From assembly GCA_900762325.1 (NCBI GenBank), contig CAAFGG010000018.1, forward strand, positions 1-64,000: DNA of 64,000 bases, in the 5' to 3' direction. The notes beneath the pieces were generated by a model that had not been told where the DNA came from, ran no database searches, and saw only the letters and a list, made by a program, of their open reading frames with translations. The translations under genes were made by a program, and so were the position numbers. Origin of the DNA: an uncultured Collinsella sp. Its GTDB lineage: Bacteria > Actinomycetota > Coriobacteriia > Coriobacteriales > Coriobacteriaceae. Shown here piece by piece: positions 16,059 through 25,034 of the stretch (within the stretch, counting starts at the first letter, position 1; each line of letters starts with the position of its first letter).

Positions 16059-18716
16059 ATGAGTGCTGACTACCCGTCAATGACTACGGCCGAGATTCGC
16101 TCTAAGTTCCTCAACTTCTTTGAGGAGCGCGGTCTTAAGCTCTATCCTTCTTCGTCTCTCGTCCCCGACGATCCTTCGCTGCTGCTTGCCAACGCCGGCA
16201 TGAACCAGTTTAAGGAGTACTACCAGGGCAAGAAGACCATGAAGGAGATCGGCGCTATCTCCTGCCAGAAGTGCGTCCGCACCAACGATATCGACTGCAT
16301 CGGCGAGGACGGCCGTCACCTGTCCTTCTTTGAGATGCTCGGCGACTTCTCCTTTGGCGGCGTCTCCAAGCAGCAGGCCTGCGCTTGGGCCTTTGAGCTC
16401 ATCACCAAGGAGTTCAAGCTGCCGCTCGACCGCCTGTACTTCACCGTCTTTACCGAGGACGACGAGACCCATGACGTGTGGCGCTCTCTGGGCGTTGCCG
16501 AGGATCACATCTCGCGTCTGGGCGAGGACGACAACTTCTGGGCCGCTGGCCCCACCGGCCCCTGCGGTCCGTGCTCCGAGATCTACTTTGACATGGGCGA
16601 GGAGGTCGGTTGCGGCAGCCCCGACTGCAAGCCCGGATGCGACTGCGACCGCTTCCTTGAGTTCTGGAACCTCGTGTTTACCCAGTACGACCGCCAGGAG
16701 GACGGCTCCATGCCGGAGCTGCCGCACCGCAACCTCGATACGGGCATGGGTCTGGAGCGCATGGCCGCTATCATGCAGCACAAGACCGCTAACTACGACG
16801 GCGATCTGATGCAGCACCTCATTAAGCTCGGCGAGGAGATCAGCGGCAAGACCTATGACGCCGACGATTACTCCGGCGCCAGCCGCTCCCTGCGCATCAT
16901 CGCCGACCACTCCCGTGCCGTCGACTTTATGATCTCGGATGGCATCCTTCCCGGTAACGAGGGCCGCGAGTACGTCCTTCGCCGCCTGCTCCGCCGTGCC
17001 GTGTTCCACGGCCGCCTGCTGGGCATCGAGGGCGCCTTCCTGACCAAGTTTATCGACGAGGTCAACGCTCAGATGGGAGAGGCCTATCCCGAGCTGCTCA
17101 AGAACGTCGCGCTCGTTAAGGGCATCGTCGCCTCCGAGGAGGAGCGTTTCTCCACGACGCTCGACAACGGCCGCGTGTACCTGGACGAGGCCCTGGCCGC
17201 GCTCGCCGATGGCGCCGTCCTTCCGGGCGATGTCGCCTTTAAGCTGCACGACACCTTTGGTTTCCCCATTGACCTGACTGTCGAGATCGCCGGCACCGCC
17301 GGTCACGACGTCGATATGGACGGCTTCACCGCCTGCATGGAGGACCAGAAGGCTCGCGCCCGCGCCAACGCCAAGGGTGACGCCTGGGGTAGCTTCAACG
17401 ACGTGTGGGTCGAGCTTTCCGACAAGGTTGCCGCGACCGAGTTCGACGGCTATGACAACGACGTCATCGAGGGCGCCAAGGTTGTCGCCATCGTTCGCAA
17501 CGGCGAGTCCGTCGAGTCCGCTGCCGCCGGCGAGGACGTTGAGGTCGTGCTCGACCGCACCCCGTTCTACGCCGAGATGGGCGGCCAGCAGGGCGACGCC
17601 GGCAAGCTTTCCGCCGAGGGCGTTGCGCTGACTGTTGCCGACACCAAAAACCACAACGGCCTGTATGCCCATGTCGCGCACGTTGCCGAGGGCACGCTGA
17701 CCGTCGGTGCCACCGTGACCGCCGCGCTCGACGCCGAGCGCCGTGGTTTCCTGCGCCGCAACCACACCGCCACCCACCTGCTCGACGCCGCCCTTAAGCA
17801 GGTCCTGGGCGAGCATGTCTCCCAGGCCGGCTCGCTGGTGACGCCCGAGCACCTGCGCTTTGACTTCACGCACTTCGAGGCCCTGTCTTCCGAGCAGCTC
17901 AAGGCTGTCGAGGACCTGGTCAACCAGCAGATCTTCGCTTCCAAGCCGGTCGTGACCCGTGTTATGGGCATCGCCGAGGCCAAGGCCGCCGGTGCTGTCG
18001 CTCTCTTTGGCGAGAAGTACGGTGACGTCGTCCGCGTCGTCTCCGTAGGCGCCGAGGACCAGCCGTTCTCCCGCGAGCTCTGCGGTGGCACGCATGCCGC
18101 TAACACCGCCGAGATCGGTCTGTTCAAGATTATCTCCGAGTCCTCCACGGGCTCGAATGTCCGCCGTATTGAGGCCGTGACCTCCAAGGGCGCTCTCGAT
18201 TACATGGCCGACCGCCTGGCGCTCGTTGACGCCGCCGCCGCTGCGCTCAAGTGCCGTGTCGACGAGGTTCCCGCCCGTGTGGAGAGCCTGCAGGCCGAGC
18301 TGCGCGAGACGTCTAACAAGCTCAAGAAGGCGCTGACCGGTGGCTCCTCCGACGCTATCTCCAGTGCCATCGACGGCGCTGTCGAGCTGAACGGCTACAA
18401 GCTCGTCGTCGCTGAGCTCCAGGGCCTTGAGGCTGCCGACCTGCGCAACGTTTGGGACACCGTGCACCAGAAGGTCGCCGGCCCCGTCGCCTGCGTTGTT
18501 GCCAGCGTGACCGAGAAGGGCACCCCGGCTCTGCTCGCCGCCGGCTCCGATGACGCCGTGAAGGCCGGTTTCCACGCCGGTAACGTGATCAAGCAGATTG
18601 CGGGCCTGGTCGACGGTCGCGGTGGCGGTCGTCCCAACATGGCCCAGGCCGGTGGCAAGAACGCCGCCGGTATCGCCGATGCCCTCGCGGCCGCAAAGAC
18701 CGCGCTCGGCGCCTAA
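16059..18716 (+). CDS. alaS: Alanyl-tRNA synthetase
   Basis: An 885-residue class II synthetase that charges tRNA-Ala. The aminoacylation domain (about 8-450) begins with MTTAEIRSKFLNFFEERG. The editing domain carries the zinc/catalytic pair HTATH near residue 569 and CGGTH near residue 673. A C-terminal DHHA1/C-Ala domain with a coiled-coil linker follows. The length is normal. The start is ATG 16059, with GAGGAGA 8 nt upstream. It heads an operon with ruvX, mltG, yqeG, aroK and an aroB-like gene, with small gaps or overlaps throughout. Confidence 0.98.
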   Translation: MSADYPSMTTAEIRSKFLNFFEERGLKLYPSSSLVPDDPSLLLANAGMNQFKEYYQGKKTMKEIGAISCQKCVRTNDIDCIGEDGRHLSFFEMLGDFSFGGVSKQQACAWAFELITKEFKLPLDRLYFTVFTEDDETHDVWRSLGVAEDHISRLGEDDNFWAAGPTGPCGPCSEIYFDMGEEVGCGSPDCKPGCDCDRFLEFWNLVFTQYDRQEDGSMPELPHRNLDTGMGLERMAAIMQHKTANYDGDLMQHLIKLGEEISGKTYDADDYSGASRSLRIIADHSRAVDFMISDGILPGNEGREYVLRRLLRRAVFHGRLLGIEGAFLTKFIDEVNAQMGEAYPELLKNVALVKGIVASEEERFSTTLDNGRVYLDEALAALADGAVLPGDVAFKLHDTFGFPIDLTVEIAGTAGHDVDMDGFTACMEDQKARARANAKGDAWGSFNDVWVELSDKVAATEFDGYDNDVIEGAKVVAIVRNGESVESAAAGEDVEVVLDRTPFYAEMGGQQGDAGKLSAEGVALTVADTKNHNGLYAHVAHVAEGTLTVGATVTAALDAERRGFLRRNHTATHLLDAALKQVLGEHVSQAGSLVTPEHLRFDFTHFEALSSEQLKAVEDLVNQQIFASKPVVTRVMGIAEAKAAGAVALFGEKYGDVVRVVSVGAEDQPFSRELCGGTHAANTAEIGLFKIISESSTGSNVRRIEAVTSKGALDYMADRLALVDAAAAALKCRVDEVPARVESLQAELRETSNKLKKALTGGSSDAISSAIDGAVELNGYKLVVAELQGLEAADLRNVWDTVHQKVAGPVACVVASVTEKGTPALLAAGSDDAVKAGFHAGNVIKQIAGLVDGRGGGRPNMAQAGGKNAAGIADALAAAKTALGA

Positions 18717-18733
18717 GAACCTAAGTAGTCGCT

Positions 18734-19162
18734 GTGGTCGCGCTCGCACTGGACATAGGGGAGACCAGGATTGGCATTGCCGTCTCGAGCCGTGATGGCA
18801 AGATGGCGATGCCTGTCAAGGTGCTTCCGGCTGCCGAGGTCACTGGCATGGCAAAGACGTTTCGCTACCTGGTCGAGGACTACGAGCCCGATATCCTGGT
18901 AAGCGGACGTCCCTTGACCATGGCCGGTGAGCCCGGCCCCCAGGCCGAGCGCGTCGCCGCCGTGGCCCAAAAGATTGCCGACGAGCTCGATCTTCCGCTG
19001 GAGTTTGAGGACGAGCGTCTGTCCTCGCGGGAGGCCAAGCGAATCCTGCGAGAGCAGGGGCTCAACGAAAAGCAGATGAGGGGCAAGATTGACATGATCG
19101 CCGCCAGCCTGTTCTTGCAGACATGGCTCGATCGTAAAAACGAGGAGGTTCAGCATGCCTAG
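18734..19162 (+). CDS. ruvX: Putative Holliday junction resolvase / pre-16S rRNA nuclease (YqgF family)
   Basis: A 142-residue RNase H-fold nuclease. The first acidic residue lies in ALDIGETRIGIAVS (Asp6), a second conserved block is VSGRPLTMAGEPGPQAERV near 55-75, and FEDERLSSREA near 97 supplies further acidic residues. Family members mature 16S rRNA ends or cut Holliday junctions. The start is GTG 18734; the ribosome site is weak. It sits 17 bp after alaS and overlaps mltG by 8 nt, the typical alaS-yqgF-mltG order. Confidence 0.92.
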   Translation: MVALALDIGETRIGIAVSSRDGKMAMPVKVLPAAEVTGMAKTFRYLVEDYEPDILVSGRPLTMAGEPGPQAERVAAVAQKIADELDLPLEFEDERLSSREAKRILREQGLNEKQMRGKIDMIAASLFLQTWLDRKNEEVQHA

Positions 19163-20510
19163 CGCTTCCGATCCGCGCCAGCAGAATCGTACACGGCAGC
19201 CCGCGCCGCGCCCTGCTCAGCCTGGCCAGCGCCCGGCGCAGCCGACGCACCGTTCGGCTCAGCCTACTCAGCGTGCTGCTCAACAGCCCGCCGCTCGTCC
19301 CGCGCAGCCCGCTGGCGGCGCTCGTTTTAAGCAGCAGGCTCCTGCCCAGCGCACGCAGGGCCAGGCCCGGCAATCACGCTCCCACGCACATCATGCTCAT
19401 GGCTCGCACGGTGTTGCTCCGGCCACGCGCTCGAGCTATAACACGCACGCCCGCCGTGGTGTCCAAAAGAAAAGCTCCCCGGTGCCTATGATTATCGGCG
19501 CCGTGTTTGCCCTACTTGCGCTGGTCGCGATCGTCTTCTTTGTCGTTCCGGCCGTCAAGGGTTTCATTGCCGGTGGGGACGCGAACGTTGAAGCTGGTCA
19601 GCAAGTTACTATCACGATTCCCGAAGGCGCTTCGGGCGACACCATCGCCTCGATCCTCTCCGAGAACCATATCGTCGAGAATCCCAAGGATTACTACGCT
19701 GCGGTCAAAAAGCTCAACGCCGATATGTCTCTCAAGCCGGGTAAGTATTCGTTTACCACGCTCATGGACGCGACTAAGGTCGTCCAGCAGCTTATGGAAG
19801 GTCCCAACGCCGGCTCCGATGCGCTGACTATCCCTGAGGGCCTGACGGTCGATCAGGTCGCCGACCGCGTGGCCAAGGCGTACGACAGCATTTCTAAGGA
19901 AGACTTCCTTAACCAGGCTAAGGCGAGCAATTATGTGAATGATTACGCCTTCCTTAAGGACGCCGCGAACTATTCACTCGAGGGCTTTCTATTCCCTAAG
20001 ACCTATACGTTGGGTAAGGACCCGTCTGCCGATGATGTGATTCGCGCCATGCTTGACCAGTTCAACACCGAGTATAAGTCGCTCGACTTTGCCAGCTGCG
20101 AGTCCAAGATCAAGGAGCGCTATGGCGTGGAGATGTCCGATTACGACATCGTTAATCTTGCCTCGATCGTCGAGCGCGAGGGCCTCAACGCCGATCAGCG
20201 CGCGCATGTGGCATCGGTTTTCTATAACCGTCTGGCCGGCAAGCTCGATGGCCTGCGTTACCTCAATAGCGATGCGACCATGATGTACGTCACCGGCGGC
20301 GAGGTTACCGCCGACGACCTGCAGAGCGATAGCCAATATAACACCTATAAGCACGAGGGCCTGCCGCCCACGCCCATCTGCTCTCCGTCGCTCGAGGCGC
20401 TCAAGGCTACCCTTGAGCCGACCGACTCCGATGACCTGTATTTCTACATTACACAGGATGAGGAGTATTTCTCGAAGACCTACGAAGAGCATCAACAGTC
20501 TTGGAATTGA
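19155..20510 (+). CDS. mltG: Endolytic murein transglycosylase
   Basis: A protein of 451 residues. About 110 N-terminal residues form a low-complexity Gln/Pro/Ala/Arg-rich cytoplasmic arm, then comes one membrane segment (about 113-136). A LysM-like subdomain (VTITIPEGASGDTIASIL) and the YceG catalytic domain follow; LASIVEREG near residue 335 carries the catalytic Glu. It cuts nascent peptidoglycan outside the membrane and sets glycan length. The long basic arm is larger than in E. coli MltG and is common in Actinobacteria. Confidence 0.93.
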   Translation: MPSASDPRQQNRTRQPAPRPAQPGQRPAQPTHRSAQPTQRAAQQPAARPAQPAGGARFKQQAPAQRTQGQARQSRSHAHHAHGSHGVAPATRSSYNTHARRGVQKKSSPVPMIIGAVFALLALVAIVFFVVPAVKGFIAGGDANVEAGQQVTITIPEGASGDTIASILSENHIVENPKDYYAAVKKLNADMSLKPGKYSFTTLMDATKVVQQLMEGPNAGSDALTIPEGLTVDQVADRVAKAYDSISKEDFLNQAKASNYVNDYAFLKDAANYSLEGFLFPKTYTLGKDPSADDVIRAMLDQFNTEYKSLDFASCESKIKERYGVEMSDYDIVNLASIVEREGLNADQRAHVASVFYNRLAGKLDGLRYLNSDATMMYVTGGEVTADDLQSDSQYNTYKHEGLPPTPICSPSLEALKATLEPTDSDDLYFYITQDEEYFSKTYEEHQQSWN

Positions 20511-20512
20511 TC

Positions 20513-21010
20513 ATGAGGATTTTTAGCCCCAAACGATATGTTGCCTCAGTCGACCGCATCGACCTCGATACCCTGTGGGCCGACGGCAAGCGAGCCATTC
20601 TGCTCGACCGCGACAATACCCTGGTGCCGCGCGATACCGAGCAGGTTCCCGCCGCGGTTTCCGCTTGGCTCCAAGCCGCCCATGCCAAGGGCTTTAAGCT
20701 GTGCATGGTGTCCAATAACTGGCATCGCGACCAGGTCATGGCGTCTGCCCGCGAGCTGGGGCTCGAGGCCATCAGCCACGCCATGAAGCCGGCGCCGTTT
20801 GCCCTCAAGGCAGGACTTAAGCGCCTTGGTGCCACGGCCGACGAGGCCGTGCTGATCGGCGACCAGCTTTATACGGACGTCTGGAGCGGTAACTTAGCCG
20901 GCGTCGACACCATCCTGGTCAAGCCGCAGGCAACCCAGGACCTGTGGTATACGCAGATCTTCCGCATCTTTGAGCGCCGGGCCCTGCGCGACCTTCCCTG
21001 CGAGGAATAG
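20513..21010 (+). CDS. YqeG-family HAD phosphatase
   Basis: A HAD subfamily IIIA protein of 165 residues. Motif I is LLDRDNTLVP (nucleophile Asp near 38), motif II is the VSNN block, motif III is the Lys in KPAPFA, and motif IV is IGDQLYTDV. YqeG-type proteins are probable phosphatases, with PGP phosphatase activity known for eukaryotic relatives. ATG 20513 is 2 nt after the mltG stop, so translation is probably coupled. An in-frame TTG at 20501 lies inside mltG and is less likely. Confidence 0.85.
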   Translation: MRIFSPKRYVASVDRIDLDTLWADGKRAILLDRDNTLVPRDTEQVPAAVSAWLQAAHAKGFKLCMVSNNWHRDQVMASARELGLEAISHAMKPAPFALKAGLKRLGATADEAVLIGDQLYTDVWSGNLAGVDTILVKPQATQDLWYTQIFRIFERRALRDLPCEE

Positions 21011-21018
21011 GTTTCGCC

Positions 21019-21552
21019 ATGTCTCAGCACATCAAACACGGCTGCGACCATATCTTCTTTATCGGCTTTTTGGGTGCGGGCAAGTCGACGCTTGCACGTA
21101 ACGTCGGCACCATGTTCAAGCGCCGATTCATCGACACCGACCGTCTGGTCGTGCGCCGGTGCGGCAAGTCAGTGACCGAGATTTTTGAGACCGAGGGCGA
21201 GGATCGCTTTCGCGAACTCGAGACCTCGGCGCTTCGTTCGCTCCAAAGCGAGCGCAGCCTGCTGGTTTCGTGCGGGGGCGGCATCGTCGAAACGCCGGTG
21301 AACATTGAGCTGATGCACGAGATGGGCACGTGCGTGTACCTCGAAGGCGACTTTGGGGACTCGATGCGTCAGATTCGCCGCTCTGATACCCGCCCCGATT
21401 TTCGCTCGCCCGAGCACGCGGCGCGCCTGTTTGAGCACCGCCGTCCGCTGTATCGCCAGGCCGCCGATATTACCCTTGATATTCGCAACAAGTCCTTCGA
21501 GGACGTTTCCTACCTTTGTGCCGAGATGCTTTTGGAGCGTGGGCTGCTATGA
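21019..21552 (+). CDS. aroK: Shikimate kinase
   Basis: A P-loop kinase of 177 residues that phosphorylates shikimate in the chorismate pathway. Walker A is GFLGAGKST (15-23). The shikimate-binding Asp-Arg lies in FIDTDRLV, with further substrate residues in RFRELE and CGGGIV. Arg in RPDFR near 127 marks the lid. It overlaps the next gene by 4 nt (ATGA). The enzyme itself looks intact, unlike its neighbour. Confidence 0.92.
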   Translation: MSQHIKHGCDHIFFIGFLGAGKSTLARNVGTMFKRRFIDTDRLVVRRCGKSVTEIFETEGEDRFRELETSALRSLQSERSLLVSCGGGIVETPVNIELMHEMGTCVYLEGDFGDSMRQIRRSDTRPDFRSPEHAARLFEHRRPLYRQAADITLDIRNKSFEDVSYLCAEMLLERGLL

Positions 21553-22658
21553 TTCGCCGTCAACTTATCAATTTCCAAAACCACAGTGTCGATGTCCGCG
21601 TCGGATTGGGCGCGTTCGAGGAGCTGTCGCGCATGTTTGCCTCGGCAGTGGGCAAACCTAAGCGTGCGATGGTGGTTTGGAACGGCGCCGCATCCGAGCG
21701 TTTTGGCGAGGTCGTCGAGCATGCGCTCGTCGATGCCGATTTTGCCGTGTCGCAGCTCATCCTCAAGGTTTCGCCTGCCGGTGCCACGCTTGCCGATGCC
21801 GACGCCGTTTTTGGTGCTCTGTCTGCTAACGGCATTACCTGCGATGATCTTGTTGTCGCCGTCGGCGACGCGGCGACCTGCTCGGTCGTTTGCTGGTGTG
21901 CCAACCAGTGGTGCGGCCGCACCGAGTGTGCACTGCTGCCGACAACCTTCGATGCCATGCTCACGGTCGCGACGACCATGGAGCCGCTCGTCGCTTCCGC
22001 GGGCAACGCGCTTCCCGCCATCGCGTTCCGTCCCGAGCCGGGCCTGGTCGTGTGCGACCTCGACCTCGTTCGCGAGGCCGAGCCCGAGGACCTCAAGCGC
22101 GGATATGCCGTGCTCGTGGGCACCATGCTCTCGAGCAGCAAGTCGCGCTGGAATCAGTTTACCGAGACCGTCCCCGAGATTCTCGCGGGCGAGGAGGTCG
22201 CGCTCGTCAATGCCGTGCAGTGGTCCCAGACCGCGCGCAAGGATGTACTCATGGCCACGAACCCGAGCGCCCGCTATGCACTCGATTTTGGCAAGACGGG
22301 GGAGCGCACCCTGCGCGCCTGCCTGGGCGATGCCGCGGCGGATGTTCCCGCCTACCAGCTCCTTTCCGAGGGCATGCGTTTTGAGGCGCGTATTGCCCAC
22401 GATGCCTGTGACTTCGATATCGATTACGTCTTTGAGGTCGACGACTGCCTCGAGGACTTTGGCATCGAGGAGCTCGCCTTTAATCTGGAGCCCGCTGCCT
22501 TTATTGCGGAGTTTCGCAATCAGCAGTTTGCGCGCTCGAACCGCAGCATGTTGCCCCTGCCCGCAGCGCTTGGCGCCATCCGCCTGACAAATGTGGAGGA
22601 CGAGGTTCTCGAGCGCCATGCCCGGGCCTACTTGGCTTCTCGCAAGGAACTTCTCTAG
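21549..22658 (+). CDS. AroB-like (3-dehydroquinate synthase fold) protein lacking catalytic residues
   Basis: A 369-residue protein that aligns along its length with 3-dehydroquinate synthase and sits in the normal aroB place after aroK. The core features are altered. The glycine-rich GGG-GD motif is VGDAATC. The Asp-Ser-x-x-GGK block after PTT is AMLTVATTMEP. The Glu ligand of SGLAEVIK is Val (RGYAVLVG). The GHTFGHA histidine block reads GKTGERT, and the HGEAVAIGM motif reads LSEGMRFEA. All metal ligands and the catalytic Lys therefore appear lost. It may be a non-catalytic partner, a repurposed enzyme or a decaying gene; the intact reading frame argues against simple decay. The start ATG overlaps the aroK stop. 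Confidence 0.75.
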   Translation: MIRRQLINFQNHSVDVRVGLGAFEELSRMFASAVGKPKRAMVVWNGAASERFGEVVEHALVDADFAVSQLILKVSPAGATLADADAVFGALSANGITCDDLVVAVGDAATCSVVCWCANQWCGRTECALLPTTFDAMLTVATTMEPLVASAGNALPAIAFRPEPGLVVCDLDLVREAEPEDLKRGYAVLVGTMLSSSKSRWNQFTETVPEILAGEEVALVNAVQWSQTARKDVLMATNPSARYALDFGKTGERTLRACLGDAAADVPAYQLLSEGMRFEARIAHDACDFDIDYVFEVDDCLEDFGIEELAFNLEPAAFIAEFRNQQFARSNRSMLPLPAALGAIRLTNVEDEVLERHARAYLASRKELL

Positions 22659-22695
22659 GATTTATTGACATCCATCGTCTTTCGTATCATGTTGA

Positions 22696-22766
22696 GGGGC
22701 GGGTTTCCAATCGGTTACGGATCGCGCGTGATTCCGTCGCTCGGTTGAAGCCCGTCCCGTCTTTAT
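22696..22766 (+). terminator. Terminator-like hairpin between the aroB-like gene and pepQ
   Basis: A 12-bp stem with two G-U pairs (22696-22707 with 22747-22758) encloses a smaller hairpin and is followed by GTCTTTATT. It probably ends the alaS operon, but because it lies within the leader of pepQ it could also attenuate that gene. Confidence 0.55.
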
Positions 22767-22790
22767 TGAGACAACAAGAAAGGAATCTTC

Positions 22791-23921
22791 ATGTCTGAGT
22801 TTGCTGCCGGTCCAGCCGGTCGTATCGAGCGTGTCCGCGCCCTGATGGTCGAGCGCGGCTACGACGCTATCGTGGTGCGCGACGAGGCCAATCTTCGTTG
22901 GCTCACGGGCGTGAAGGGCGTCTTCGACTACACCTTCGAGTTCCCGCACGCGGCGTTTATTACGGCTGACCAGTGCCTGTTCCATACCGACTCGCGCTAC
23001 CTCAACAGCTTTGAGGAGAACACGCCCGCCGGCAGCCCTTGGGTCTACGATATGGACGAGGGCACCATCCCCGGTTGGGTCGCCGGCAAGATCGCGGCCA
23101 ACAAGTGCCGCGTCTGCGCTGTCGAGGACGACATGCAGATCAACTTCTACCAGGGTATCCAGCGTGGTCTGGAGGATCGTTCCGTCGCCTGCATGTTGCC
23201 GCTGATGCATGACGACATTCGCAAGATGCGCGCCATCAAGGACGCCGAGGAGATCGAGCTCATGCGCCATGCGCAGTCGATTACCGACGCCGCCTTCCAG
23301 CACATGCTCGGCTTTATTAAGCCTGGCATGAACGAGAAGCAGGTTCGCAACGAGCTCGAGAACTTTATGTTCGCCAACGGTGCCGACAGCCTGGCCTTCG
23401 GCTCCATCGTGGCGAGCGGCCCCAACACCGCCAATCCGCATGCCGTGCCGAGTGACCGCGTGATCGAGAAGGGCGACTTCGTCCTCATGGATTACGGCGC
23501 GGGCTACTGCGATTATCGTTCCGACATGACGCGCACCGTCGTGATGGGCGAGCCTACCCAGGAGCAGCTCGACCTGTACGCGCTCGTGCGCCGTACGCAC
23601 GAGGAGTGCGTCGCCGCCATCCATCCGGGTGTCGAGGGCAACGACATTTTCAAGCTTTCCAAGAAGATCATCGGCGATGCCGGCTATGGCGATTACTACA
23701 ACCATGGCCTGGGCCACGGCGTGGGCATCGACATCCACGAGCTGCCCAACTTCAACCGCAGCAAGAATATCATCGAGGTTGGCTCGGTTGTCACCATGGA
23801 GCCCGGCGTGTATCTGCCCGGTGTGGGCGGCGTGCGCCTGGAGGACTATGGCGTGGTCACCGAGAACGGCTACGAGCCCTTCACCAAGACCCCGCACGAC
23901 CTGCACGTCATCGACTGCTAG
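22791..23921 (+). CDS. pepQ: Xaa-Pro aminopeptidase / proline dipeptidase (M24 family)
   Basis: A protein of 376 residues. An N-terminal creatinase-like domain (1-140) precedes the pita-bread metallopeptidase domain. The five metal ligands are visible: Asp in LMDYGAGY, Asp in RSDMTRT, His in GLGHGVG, Glu in TMEPGVY and Glu in VRLEDYG. It removes N-terminal residues before proline in the cytosol. AAGAAAGG precedes the ATG. The order aroK-aroB-pepQ-efp is common in Gram-positive bacteria. Confidence 0.92.
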   Translation: MSEFAAGPAGRIERVRALMVERGYDAIVVRDEANLRWLTGVKGVFDYTFEFPHAAFITADQCLFHTDSRYLNSFEENTPAGSPWVYDMDEGTIPGWVAGKIAANKCRVCAVEDDMQINFYQGIQRGLEDRSVACMLPLMHDDIRKMRAIKDAEEIELMRHAQSITDAAFQHMLGFIKPGMNEKQVRNELENFMFANGADSLAFGSIVASGPNTANPHAVPSDRVIEKGDFVLMDYGAGYCDYRSDMTRTVVMGEPTQEQLDLYALVRRTHEECVAAIHPGVEGNDIFKLSKKIIGDAGYGDYYNHGLGHGVGIDIHELPNFNRSKNIIEVGSVVTMEPGVYLPGVGGVRLEDYGVVTENGYEPFTKTPHDLHVIDC

Positions 23922-23943
23922 CCCATTTCGATAGATTTTTGGG

Positions 23944-23986
23944 GCGGGGCGTCCGGTTCGATTCGGACGCCCCGCGTTCTCTTTTT
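23944..23986 (+). terminator. Terminator after pepQ
   Basis: A perfect 12-bp GC-rich stem (23944-23955 with 23964-23975), 8-nt loop, is followed by GTTCTCTTTTT. Confidence 0.9.
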
Positions 23987-24017
23987 ATGCGCTCGCTGCA
24001 GGCGCCGTCTGCAAGTG

Positions 24018-24023
24018 TATAAT
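24018..24023 (+). promoter_or_regulatory. Promoter -10 box of efp
   Basis: A perfect TATAAT lies 57 bp before the efp start and just after the pepQ terminator. The -35 at the 17-bp spacing is weak (GCTGCA). Confidence 0.55.
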
Positions 24024-24080
24024 TTTCTGCGTATGTAATTTGGGCGCTTGTGCGTTCTGCCCATAACAAGAAAGGTCACT

Positions 24081-24644
24081 ATGCCTACCATTTCTACCGC
24101 CGACTTCAAGAACGGCCTCGGTCTCCGCATTAAGGACAAGGTCTACACCATCGTCGAGTTCCAGCATGTCAAGCCGGGCAAGGGCGGCGCGTTTGTGCGC
24201 TACAAGACCCGCGACATCAAGAGCGGCCGCGTCGTCGAGAACACCTGCAACGCCGGCACCAAGTTCGAGAGCGTTATGCTCACCACCCGTGAGTTCCAGT
24301 ACCTCTACAACGATGGCGCCGACTACATCTTCATGGACAATGAGACCTATGAGCAGGTTCCCGTTCCCGAGGACATGGTGGGAGAGAACTCCAAGTGGCT
24401 GCGTGAGAACGACATCTGCCAGCTGCTCTTTGCCGACGATGAGCTCATGGGCGTGACCCCGCCGATGTTCATCGAGACCACCATCGTCCAGACCGACCCG
24501 GGCTTTAAGGGCGACACCGTCCAGGGTTCCACCAAGCCGGCCACGATCGACACCGGCGCTGTCATCCAGGTCCCCATGTACCTCAACGAGGGCGAGGTCA
24601 TCAAGGTTGACACCCGCGACGGCAAGTTCGTCTCCCGCGTCTAG
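24081..24644 (+). CDS. efp: Translation elongation factor P
   Basis: A 187-residue protein that relieves ribosome stalling at polyproline. It has a KOW-like domain 1 with the tip KPGKGGAF, where Lys34 is the residue that reaches the peptidyl-transferase centre, then two OB-fold domains ending in GKFVSRV. The length is normal. The start is ATG 24081 with AAGAAAGG upstream. No modification enzyme is seen nearby. The Asp23 gene follows after 24 bp. Confidence 0.97.
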   Translation: MPTISTADFKNGLGLRIKDKVYTIVEFQHVKPGKGGAFVRYKTRDIKSGRVVENTCNAGTKFESVMLTTREFQYLYNDGADYIFMDNETYEQVPVPEDMVGENSKWLRENDICQLLFADDELMGVTPPMFIETTIVQTDPGFKGDTVQGSTKPATIDTGAVIQVPMYLNEGEVIKVDTRDGKFVSRV

Positions 24645-24668
24645 CAACCAACTCTTCTAGGAGGACTC

Positions 24669-25031
24669 ATGCCCCAGGAAATCAAGATTGACGGCATCGG
24701 CATTTCGCCCGATGTTCTGACCGCCATCGTCTCGCGCGCCGTGTCGGATGTCGAGGGCATCGCCTCCGTTGGCGTCAAGGACCTTGCCACCAACCTTGTC
24801 TCCATGATGCTCTCGTCCAAGGCCCCGGCTTCCGAGCCGGCGGTCGAGGCCGAGGTCATCGGCGACAAGCTCGCACTTACCGTGCGCGTCGTGGTGTTCT
24901 TTGGCTATCCGTTCAAGAAACTCGCCGAGGCCGTTCGCGCCGCCGTGGTCGCCGCCATCGATGCCCAGGTGGGCGTCGAGGTCGAGCGCGTTGACGTTTG
25001 CATTGACGGCCTCGTTTTCCCCAAGGAGTAA
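24669..25031 (+). CDS. Asp23/Gls24 (YloU-type) envelope stress protein
   Basis: A small alpha/beta protein of 120 residues of the DUF322 family, with the typical ISPDVLTAIVSRAVSDVEGIASV opening and the closing VEVERVDVCIDGLVF. Members are abundant proteins near the membrane linked to alkaline and cell-wall stress; the biochemical role is unknown. AGGAGG precedes the ATG. It is 3 bp before nusB. Confidence 0.88.
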   Translation: MPQEIKIDGIGISPDVLTAIVSRAVSDVEGIASVGVKDLATNLVSMMLSSKAPASEPAVEAEVIGDKLALTVRVVVFFGYPFKKLAEAVRAAVVAAIDAQVGVEVERVDVCIDGLVFPKE

Positions 25032-25034
25032 CCT

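Noticed and set aside
16077..18749. 890-codon open frame on the minus strand opposite alaS
   Set aside because: Same cause: a codon-bias shadow of alaS without recognizable domains.
22665..22690. TTGACA and TATCAT as a pepQ promoter
   Set aside because: The spacing is only 14 bp, and the terminator-like hairpin lies just downstream, so I did not call it a promoter.
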